This document shows positions 55,123-64,000 of a DNA stretch of 64,000 nt, piece after piece. The stretch is from Antilocapra americana (Eukaryota > Chordata > Mammalia > Artiodactyla > Antilocapridae). The stretch spans positions 8,571,969 to 8,635,968 of the forward strand of contig ML660774.1 of the NCBI GenBank assembly GCA_007570785.1, read 5' to 3'. Both the position numbers and the translations under genes were made by a program. Within the stretch, counting starts at the first letter, position 1. Each line of letters begins with the position of its first letter. The notes below the pieces were generated by a model that saw only the letters and a program-made list of their open reading frames with translations, did not search any database and was not told where the DNA came from.

Positions 55123-57139
55123 TAATAGGAGCTGAACATTGTTTTTCAAATGCATGTCAAATAGATAATAAAAAGCAAAAATAAAAAGCCAAAATAATTT
55201 TTTAACTTAGGAAAGCAATGTAAAATGCCTGTTCATCTTTTTACTCATTAAATGTTTATTAAGTGTGTGATTATTATCTAAATATTTCCATTAAGAATTA
55301 GGTAAGATAGTATTGAAGAGAAGGAAATTCTATACTTTGGTATTATTTTTTCCTGTATTACAGCCTAATCCCCCTCCTTTTTTAATTGCTCAAGCCATGA
55401 CTGTAAAATGCATAGAATATTTTACTCTTTTATTCATTTTGTATTTTATGCTTTTTAAAAAATTTCATTTTTTATGACACAATATTTTTACTTGACCACT
55501 GACAATGGGTAGTGGCTGATATTTCTAAAGAACTTTTGGCCTTATTTAAGCTGATTATATCCTCAGATGAATGATTATAAAATGTATGTCCAGAGAGACA
55601 TGACTCATATTGACATGGGTGGTAACTTGGGGTAATAAATGTGGGAGGTAGGCAGAAAAGAAAACAAGTGCTGTAGGTATTTTCTTCTTGATGTGTGAGT
55701 ACAAAAAGTGTTTACTGCCAAGATCCTGATGATTAGTGAGTTTAAAGGGAAATGTACAAAGTTGTAAAAACACTGCTGAAAAAAATTCAGTGGTGTTTCT
55801 TTACTGTCTTTATTCAATTTCATGACAACTAAATTATTGTAGCTGGTAAAATAGCATTTTCACATTAGTAAGAGGTTTGTAGACAATAAATACATTCAAT
55901 ATAAGAATGAAAATCTTAAAGACTTTTCTCTTTAGCTAGTAAATAAAACCAGAAGTATGGCCTCAATGCTCTATTTTGCCATTCAGATTTCTACATAGTT
56001 TATAGCATAGTTAATGAGACTAAAAGCAATTTACAAGTGATTTTCTGTATAATACCCAACCCTGAAAAAGGCACATGAAACTCTTTGAAATGAATTATTC
56101 AGTGCTTTTATCTTAAATGGTGTATGACTTTAGGAAAAGATACCTAAGGAGAGTTAGAAATAGCAATGCTGCAAAATGCCTGTAGAATCCTCGTCTATGT
56201 AAGGCAATCAAGGACAAGATATGTTTATTTCACAAAATGATTTCAGGCACTGCAGGACGTGGGGTACTAAGTTTCTATCAGCTGGGTTTAACCAAACAAA
56301 ACATCTCAATCAAAATATCACCAAATTGCTCATCTGATGTTTTCTTCTAAATTTAAGAAAAATAAAGGATAAAATTGTTTGTGTTTATTTATGGAAAACG
56401 GATGGGAGAACAAATATCTGCGATTCAGATCTCAAAACCAGTCTTTAGCTGAAATATTCATAAGCCAAAGTATTTTCTTTCAAAGAAAATCCTAGAAAAT
56501 GTCATCGGTTTTCAAGTTCATATGCTCTGCATAAGACTATACAAAGAATATCATATGAAAAGGAATAGTTTGGGTATTTAATGTGAAATGTATGTTATGG
56601 CCACAGAACGACCCTCACATGTCACATTGCTACTTTTTCACTGTTTTTTTCTAGATTACTGCTTTCTTCAGGTGACATTCTTTAGACAATAGTCCTGCCA
56701 TCCTGAATGTGTTTCCTAAGAAGTCCATTTTCATCTTTTGTAAAAGTGCTGATAAATCATTTCCTTTAAAGGTTTTTGTTATTTTTCTTCTAATATAGAC
56801 CCTAAATATGTTGGCAGCTGTTTTCATAAACTGGAGGTACTGCAGTGCTTTTCCTTTCCTGTGAGCAAAGGAAAACACATGAGTATAGAAAAATAAAGGT
56901 AAAAGGAGGAGGTCCAGGACACAGGTTCTGAACATCAGGTTCAGATGTTGTGGTTTACATATCTGATGTATCAAATGCTAAGAAAGTGGCTGAAGGGTTG
57001 GTCTAAAGGTTTCGAATTTAATGAGCACAAGATAGAACTGTGTTTATAAATCAAGAAGGTGTCTGTTCTATAACAGATAGTATACCATGTGTATGTCATA
57101 ATAGTTAAGTCTCCACTAGTATCTGTAGTGGAAACTGAC
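55123..57139. other. Two kilobases of unique AT-rich DNA
   Basis: No repeat of any class recognised. Frames at 55555-55823 and the 107-codon minus frame 56974-56651 have no family signature, and I see no convincing exon context. Confidence 0.45.
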
Positions 57140-57250
57140 ATGGTTGACTGAATCTCCCTGACTTAACCTCTCAGTTTATCCATCCACAAGCTGGGAGTAG
57201 CAACAGTGACTTCATAGTATCATGGCTAGAAATTAATGGGATACAAGACA
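57140..57250 (+). repeat. MIR fragment
   Basis: 'ctgacttaacctctcagttt' and 'atccatccacaagctgggag', then 'gtgacttcatagtatcatgg': sense MIR middle. Confidence 0.6.
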
Positions 57251-57913
57251 GAAACATCTGATAAAGCAGGTGCTAGTTTATGCTTCCTAAATGACAGCTG
57301 TTTTTAAAAATAAAAATTTCTAATTGTTAAGCCCTCTAACTCACATTGAATTGGCTTTTCAGACATATTTCCCTGACATTAGAAGTATTTGGAAGTTGCT
57401 GAGAAGTTAGATACCTAATTTTGGGAGATGGAGACAGTAGTACTTGGCAGTGAGTTATATTCATGCTGTCAGTCTGAGACAGATCTGAGGTTCACTTGGT
57501 GGGTGGGACATGTATACCAGGACTGCAAATGCTCTTGCAAATGCTGAGCCTACCTGCCATAGATTATCCCTCTGCTGCCTTTTAATTCTGCTGGTAGAAA
57601 CTGGTGTTTAATTTATCTTATTGACCACTCGAAGCGTCTTTGTGTTGGACCTTACTAGATAGGAATTACTCAGCGTGTTTCTGCTCTGTGCATCTCTGGT
57701 CATCATCAGTAAACGCCATGTAAACTTCATTGTTACATGACCTTTTGTTCCAGATGGCTTTGATCTGTCTTGCTTGCTGTATGCAGTCAGGAAAATCTGG
57801 CATTTTTTATTTAGTTCATGTAGTTATGGCAATGACCCTGTTGAGAACATCTGCCTCTTGATTTAAAGAGTGTCCGAGAGTGATTTAAGGAGATCTGTAG
57901 GAACTGGAGAAAC
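57251..57913. other. Unique sequence, nothing recognised
   Basis: About 660 bases, no gene or named repeat. Confidence 0.5.
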
Positions 57914-58140
57914 AGTGTCCACTCCTCCAATTCGGAGGTTCTTAGCATGGGATTTTTGGATCTTTCTCAGATGTGTTCTCTGGGATCTGTGAGTTCTCCA
58001 CAAGCGTTTTTAAGTAGTGGTTTGTTTCTTTTTTTAATTTTTACAATAACGTTAAAATCAATAAACCACAGCATGTTCTGTATAATCTTGATGACCATAT
58101 TATAACTGAATTTTATTTCCATGCTTGCTTATGGATTTGT
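57914..58140 (+). repeat. hAT-like element, first copy (truncated)
   Basis: Shares the 19-base word 'atgggatttttggatcttt' (57947-57965) and about 200 further bases of diverged similarity with 58548-58755, in direct orientation at an offset of about 627 bases. It ends where the LTR-like repeat begins. Confidence 0.6.
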
Positions 58141-58545
58141 TAGTTTACTAGGACATTTACAACAAAGAACTGCAGCCTTGGTGTCTGAAACAACAGAATT
58201 TTTTCATCTAGAAGCTTAAAGTCCAAAATCAAGGTGTTGGCTTCTTCTCTGGGCTATGAGGGAAGGATCTGCTCCAGACCTCTCTGGCTTGAGGACAAAT
58301 GTCTTCTCCCCGAGTCTGTTCGAATCATGTTCTTTCTAGGAGTGTCTGTCTCCATGTCTGAACTTTCAGTTTTAATCAGGGCATCGGGCATGTTGGACAA
58401 GGGCCCACCTGAGGAATCGATCTCAACTTGATGACCTCTCTAGAGACTCTATCCCCAAATAAGGTCACATTCTGGGGTAGTGGGGGTTAGGACTCCAGTG
58501 TATGAATTTTGGAGGAACACAGTTAAATCCATAATAAGCAAGTCT
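58141..58545 (+). repeat. Ancient LTR-like repeat between hAT copies
   Basis: 'gtctgaaacaacagaatttt', 'agtccaaaatcaaggtgttg', 'tccccaaataaggtcacatt' and 'gggggttaggactccagtgt' follow the same unnamed family as 49.6-49.9 kb. The 65-codon frame 58234-58431 lies inside and is an artefact. Confidence 0.5.
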
Positions 58546-58559
58546 GTAGGAGTTGGATT

Positions 58560-59368
58560 CAGTGTTCCTCAAAATGGGATTTTTGGATCTTTTATGGACA
58601 TGTTATTTGAGATTGGTGAGTTCCCTATGAGCATTTTAAAATAGTGTTTTTGGTTTTGATAATAACCTAAAAAATAACAGAAGTATAGTCTGCGTTATCC
58701 ACATGGCCATTTTATAACTGAGTCCAATCTCTATGTGTGCTTGTGGGCTTGTGTTTAGAACCAGATTTGGTACCTAAAGCAAAAGCATCTAACTTTTGTT
58801 TTGTGGGGCTGCATGCCAGCAGAACAAAGTGACAATGTCCATGTGGGTCTGCCATTGTGTTTATGGGGAATTATTTTTTCAGTTGAAGAGGCAAAAGTAT
58901 CTTCCCTTTGGGATTAAAACTGGCAGTTGGAAGTACTTTAATTCTTAATGGGCTAACAAGAAAATAGAAGTTGACCAAAATATAAAAGATGGTATTGCAT
59001 GAGGTTTTCCTAATTGAAGACAAAGTATAAGCAATGTTAAAAAAAACTTGTCTTATGCTCAAATGATCTTGGTATTGAAATGGATGAATAATTTGTAACA
59101 TTTATTTGTTTCCATCACTGGTTTGGTGGTGAAGTTTATGTTGAAACTGGAATTTCTTTTCAATGTTTGTGAAAATTGAAAACTAATTTTCAGATTGTTT
59201 TTGTTTTAACTAAATTTGAGCAATAGTTGGATTGCCTTCACATTTCATGCAGATTTCAAAAATTCAATGGTTTCCCTTGTATTTATTAAAAGAAAGTATA
59301 AGTTAATCTTGAGAAACTTTTCCTTTAAAAATTTCCAGCACATTACTGAAGTTTAAGAAGCACTCCTG
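58560..59368 (+). repeat. hAT-like DNA element, second copy
   Basis: It starts 'cagtgttcctcaaaatggga' and ends '...gtttaagaagcactcctg'. The ends form an imperfect terminal inverted repeat of the hAT type (CAGTG...CTCAAA against its reverse). About 800 bases with no intact transposase frame. No 8-base TSD was found. Family not named. Confidence 0.45.
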
Positions 59369-60514
59369 TGTCAAGATAGGAATAAGCTAGTTGTTTAAGG
59401 GGATCCTTCTATCCCTTATCTAATTTTGTGATCTTACTATAGCTGGACCTTTGGAATTCTCTCTAGTATATGTCTATATGTCATATCTTTATTGCGTCGA
59501 ATCATCTCTGTGATATAAATTTACTTTCTTAAAGTCTTCCATGATGATGAAAGAATGAGAAGGTAGTTCATATGCTTTGGAGGAGGGATTTAGAGGATTA
59601 AACTCAGACATTTGGGGATAAATTGAATATCAGACCTCAGAATAAGACCCATTTCCTAGCAACTGTGAGCTGGGAAGAAGCCTATCCAGGATCTTCTCAC
59701 CTCCTGAAATAGCCGATGATCAGAGATACCCACCTGTGGCTTTATATCATAATGTAATAACTGCTGATAGCAAAGCTTGAGTTAGCCTGCCTGCCATTTA
59801 ATCATAGCTATCAAATTCTCTCATTAATAATACTGTAAGTTTTACTGTCATCTTGTATTTTAAGTTAACCCAGAAGTAATCTATGCCTAATAGCATAATT
59901 TTAATGTAATCAATTGCATGAGAATTTTCAAACATTGCTGGAACAACTTACAGTAGTTTTAATGTGTGACAATTTTTATGCCCTTATATTTTACAGTAAA
60001 TAAAATACACATATGTCTATAAAACATATGTATTATATAAGAAAAGTGGTCTTTTACTTTATGTTATGGTGGAATTCTTAAAAGCTTTGTTGATACAACA
60101 AATTTGAGGCCATATTATAATAGACACTCATGATTTGGTTGGAATATAGTTTTCTAAATTTTAATCTTAGAATCTTAATCTTGCCAATGATTAAGATTCT
60201 AAGTGATGGTGAAGAGTTGCTTGGGAAGAAGAAAGTAACTTTATGTCATAACAAGTTATGTTTGTTGATAAAACATGGTAGAGCTCAAAAGGAAGGCTTT
60301 TATGGAATTCTGGCTCTAGCACTTTTTGTCAAAATAAATCAGCTAACACAGAAAAGTTGCAAAGTCCCTCTGTGTAGTACATTTTCCTGGATTGTTTACT
60401 TTGCTTTTCTTTTTTCAACTTTTCTATGGATTTTTTTTTAGTCCATAAGTGCTATATTTTAGATACATTTATGAATAATTTAGCCCCTTTCTATAGAAGA
60501 CAGAAGACTCTCAT
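59369..60514. other. AT-rich unique stretch
   Basis: About 1.1 kb with nothing recognised. The 103-codon frame 60130-60441 shows no signature. Confidence 0.45.
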
Positions 60515-60660
60515 CCATTCAAAGCATATTTATCTTGTATCTACTATATGGGATCCGCATGTTAGAGGCTAGAGACATCAAGTAAAGGATCCATACTGAT
60601 AGTCCGTGTCTTCAAGGAACTCAGTGTATTGTGAGAGATAGGAAGGTCAATATATCAATC
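60515..60660 (-). repeat. L2 3'-end fragment
   Basis: Antisense L2 terminus: 'ttcaaagcatatttatcttg', 'tatctactatatgggatccg', 'gtcttcaaggaactcagtgt'. Confidence 0.5.
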
Positions 60661-61169
60661 CATTACATATGACATTTACATGGCAACTCAGAGCTTTAGT
60701 TATAGTATTAAAGAGCCACAAGGATTCTACCTCTCACTGTGCCTTGGGAAACTAGGGGAGGCTTGACAGTGGACACTGCATTTGACCTAGTTTTCTAGAA
60801 TAAATATGAATTTAGCAAACAACAGTGATAGTGGCAAATCCCATCCAAGTAGAGGCCAAAGTATATGAAAAACCATGGATGGTGGAAAGTCTATGATATG
60901 ACCATGGAACTTGAAATAGCCCAGTAGTTGTTCTGTCCTTTTCTCTGAGATAGAGAGATGAGACCAAGAGGAAAGACAAGCACAAGCCTGGAGTCATAGA
61001 ATGCATTCTTTGACTTAATCAGGGGGAAAAGGAGATTAAGATTTTTAGAATGAGTGAAATATTTTATTTCAATCAACTGTGATTTTTGACCTATACTGAT
61101 ACCTAGAAGATAAAGGTGACTGATAAATGCATACAGTGGAAACAAAAACCTTTTATTATCAAATAGCCG
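60661..61169. other. Unique sequence, nothing recognised
   Basis: About 510 bases. It may include further decayed L2-linked sequence. Confidence 0.4.
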
Positions 61170-61385
61170 TAATGACTAAGATTTGTTGAATACTTGCTAT
61201 GTGGTATTCTCATTGCCTTTTAATAAGTGCCACTCGGTGAAGAGGCATTATTATTCCCTTTTATGGAAAGACATTTGTGGAACAGGGAGATTTAGCAGCT
61301 TGCCCAAGTTTATATATTTATGAAGAGGCAGATACAGGATTTAAATTCTGTCTTTCTCAGAGTCCTGAAGCTTTAACCACAACAC
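61170..61385 (-). repeat. MIR SINE, near full length
   Basis: Antisense MIR: 'tgttgaatacttgctatgtg', 'ggcattattattcccttttat', 'gcagcttgcccaagtttata', 'agatacaggatttaaattct', ending 'gctttaaccacaac'. Confidence 0.85.
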
Positions 61386-62529
61386 AAATTACTTCTCCTA
61401 CTCACATGTTTAACTAAGATGATCTTATGAGTGGCAGACTCAGAATTTCTGTAGCTACAGATGATATGGGGATGGGCGGAGCAAAGCTTGATATACAGAA
61501 CAAATACACTACAAAACAAAGGAAGCGAACAATATCAACAATAACCCTTCCATAGCAGAGTTTGGCCATGATTGTTCAAATTGAGCTGGTTGAAGTAGTT
61601 ATAAGGTGATAGAATGAAGTCAAAATAAAACAAGTTGTTCTACCCTTAAGGTTTTGGTCAGAGATGAAAAGAAGCATAAGAATTTTATTCTTATAGCTGC
61701 TTAGTGGAAAATTGTTCTATAGTTGATCGTGCTATTGATTATGATTTATGATCAGAATTGGAGGAAACAAATGCAAATGTATACACAGTCCACACATTGT
61801 CATCTTTTGGATGTTTCTAGTCTCTTTCTTACCTTTTAGCAATTTTATTCTAAAAACTGTTTATTGTTTTGGTGGTGCCTAGAGCTCTTCATTTATTCTC
61901 TTTCAAGGCTATCTTTTGTTTATTTTTCCTTTTTAAGCAGTAGGTACTAAGAACATATTCCTTCAGTCACACTTCCAAGGTCTGTAGGTTTATAGAATGC
62001 TATGGGGAACTGTTTGTAGGACAGTAACTATGTTACTATGTGTGTACTCCTGGGTGATGAAGATGTCCAGGGAATTAATCAGAGGTGAGTTGCTTCTTCT
62101 CTACTGAAGTGAACAGAGAGGGAGCCAGATGACTGGAAACCTTGAGACGCTCTCTCTCCCTTGCCTTAGGAATTATAATGTGTTTCCTTAGTTCAAAAGA
62201 CATTTCCTGTCAGTTTAGGCAGAACATTACTTGCATCTTACATCAGTCAGGAAGCCCAATTCCAAACGCAGGTTTGGGGTATTGCATAGCCACAGGGCAG
62301 AGTGTAGAGAAGTTCATTAGTCCTTGTGGGCACATGCTATGCAGTTTTAGAGATTCAGAATCCCCGTTTTTGTCAGTGAGAGGATGTGACAGGTCTGCCC
62401 TGCCTGGCTCCATCCCATTACTGCCCTTGGCTCAGGGCGGACTGAGGTGAGGGAGGGACAGGCAGCCACATGGACGTTGGTCATGAATCACAAATGAATA
62501 CTCTCTCTCCAAAAAGATACCATCAACTT
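61386..62529. other. Unique stretch, nothing recognised
   Basis: About 1.1 kb. The 102-codon frame 62142-62450 lacks a signature. Confidence 0.45.
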
Positions 62530-62990
62530 AAAAAATAGTCACGATCTAAAAGTTGAGAGTTATGTTTTATTCAGCAGAAATTTTTTAGGACTTAAGTCTG
62601 AGAGGCAGCATCTCAAGTAGCCCTGAGAGATGAGAAGACAGTGGGGAGGAGTCAGGATATATAGACGTTTGCAACAAAAGGGCAGGTGGTCTGAACATCA
62701 GAAGGATTTTTGTGCATTTAAGAAAACCGGATATCTCAAGGTAAGGAATTTAGTGCTTTTCTGTTATGGGAAGATGCACGGTGGGGGCTCACTGAAATCA
62801 TTCTTTTCCTATCTCAGCTCTCTGGGGCCAGTAACCTGTGTTTTTCACTTCTGAGATCCTCAGAGTTCACCATAGGGAGTGGTTCAGCCTACTGGCAGCT
62901 AGATCACAGCTATTTTTCTCTTTCCTGAATGCCCTTAGGGCTCAGGAATTCACATGACATCCTTGTTTACTGATGTGGCAGAAAATACTC
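62530..62990 (+). repeat. Probable old LTR-type interspersed repeat
   Basis: 'gttatgttttattcagcaga', 'gaggcagcatctcaagtagc', 'ggaggagtcaggatatatag', 'tgaacatcagaaggattttt', 'gtggttcagcctactggcag' and 'agctagatcacagctatttt' occur in an order I remember from a common mammalian retroviral-type LTR family, but I cannot name it. No coding remnant. The 74-codon frame 62630-62854 is inside it. Confidence 0.45.
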
Positions 62991-64000
62991 CATTTCTCAA
63001 TACCATGCACAGAAATCATAATAAGTCTTTAGGCATCTGACAAGGGATCATGAAGATGCTGGAGAGGAAGAAGAGAGGGATTTGAAAATAGAAATGACAA
63101 AGTTCAGATCCCATGAAGAATGTAATACAGCGAGAGTACAGTTAAGCAGGGCATACGATGTGCTACTGCAGGTATGCCCACCATGATAATCTTGAACGTT
63201 GTTAAAGATGAACTGTGATGGCTTCTCAGGTTCCTGGCGGTCCAAACGAAAAGGTTAAACAGAACAAGTTACACAGTTTTTACTGTTTATAAGGAGGAAG
63301 CATACCAGGACATCAAATGTGAAAGTCGCTTTTCATCACAGTTCAAATGGAAACCAAACATAGAAGGGATCAGAAATGGCTCAGAGAGGGACAGTTAGCT
63401 AGCATAGGACCTTAATGATACCCTTCTTGTACTGTTACTTCAGAAAGAAATCCTCAAAAGTTATTTTTCTCCATCTTTAAAAACATACTATATTCCCAAG
63501 AATTCTAATAAATTTACTTTAAAAAAATACTCAGAAGTGTTTAAAGTTTCCTAACAACCACATTCTGTGTATACTGTCAACTAGACTCTGACATTTTGGT
63601 TACATTAAAGATTCATCCACAATAAAAATATACTGGGGATAATGGATTTATAACCCTGTGCTTTCTATTTGTTAGTATTAGTGGGCTGAACAAGTGCAGA
63701 ACAGATAAGGAAAATATACATGTGTCAGGGGAGAACCCCTTCCACACTACCTGTCACAATCTGGAATGGAATGTAGCTCGTTTCTCTCTCAGTTTAATAA
63801 GTTTGTCTTCTTAGAACCTATTCTCTGAGTTAATTTTAAGGAACTAGGTCTGCTTAAGTACTGAAGGAGCTCAAAACAGAACCATGACTAAAATAATGAA
63901 AAATTATATCCTCAGAGGGAAAAACAAACCCTGAAAATTGAAAATAATAAAGTACTATGTATTACTGAGAAAATGTAGATTCATGACTGTTTAATAATTA
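62991..64000. other. Unique sequence, nothing recognised
   Basis: About 1 kb to the window edge with no gene or named repeat. Confidence 0.5.

Noticed and set aside
56651..56974. 107-codon minus frame that looks protein-like
   Set aside because: No family signature, no convincing exon borders and AT-rich composition. Kept only as unique sequence.
1..64000. CRISPR array, operon, prophage or other prokaryotic system
   Set aside because: The sequence is mammalian nuclear DNA by its repeats. No regularly spaced identical repeats or prokaryotic gene organisation occur.

Overview
This window is non-coding nuclear DNA from a ruminant (Pecora: cattle, sheep, goat, deer or a relative). The diagnosis rests on repeats read directly from the sequence. 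There are many 3' ends of the BovB LINE, many tRNA-headed Bov-tA and dimeric BOV-A2 SINEs that share the BovB tail, and several older cetartiodactyl CHR-type SINEs. Beneath these lies the usual mammalian fossil layer: MIR, L2, ancient L1, MER5A and MER20 hAT elements, and a MaLR LTR. The exact species and chromosome cannot be read from the sequence alone.

I find no credible protein-coding exon, tRNA, rRNA, CRISPR array or other functional gene. Open frames longer than 60 codons are of three kinds: antisense or sense shadows of repeats (BovB reverse transcriptase remnants, SINEs), frames running through the 400-base assembly gap at 5809-6208, or chance frames without domain signatures. The window is best read as intergenic or deep-intronic.

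Layout. 0-6 kb: MIR, a small CpG-enriched patch, MER20 inside an ancient LINE-like fragment, a SINE with target-site duplication (TSD), and a 5'-truncated L1 whose body is mostly an assembly gap, followed at once by a tiny truncated SINE. 6-13.5 kb: AT-rich sequence, an ancient antisense L1 split by BovB, a SINE and a dimeric BOV-A2. 13.5-16.6 kb: largely unique. 16.6-22.3 kb: BovB-rich, including a 1.2-kb copy with reverse-transcriptase remnants and a three-layer nested insertion. 22.3-30.5 kb: L2, two abutting BovB tails, CHR-2, a second long BovB copy, and SINEs. 30.5-36.5 kb: poor in ruminant repeats, unique, and a candidate home of conserved non-coding elements. 36.5-41 kb: CHR-2, a MaLR LTR and a run of MIR/L2 fossils. 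41-45.2 kb: ancient L1 and a long L2 split by a CHR-type SINE. 45.2-55.1 kb: dense in ruminant SINEs and BovB. 55.1-64 kb: no ruminant-specific repeat seen; only ancient repeats, a pair of related hAT-like copies, and an LTR-like block.

Nothing acts as an operon or pathway. The biological content is the insertion history, which can be ordered from nesting and TSDs, and a few unique blocks that may be regulatory. I do not see a convincing undescribed system. Repeat family names are assigned from memory of consensus sequences, without a database search.
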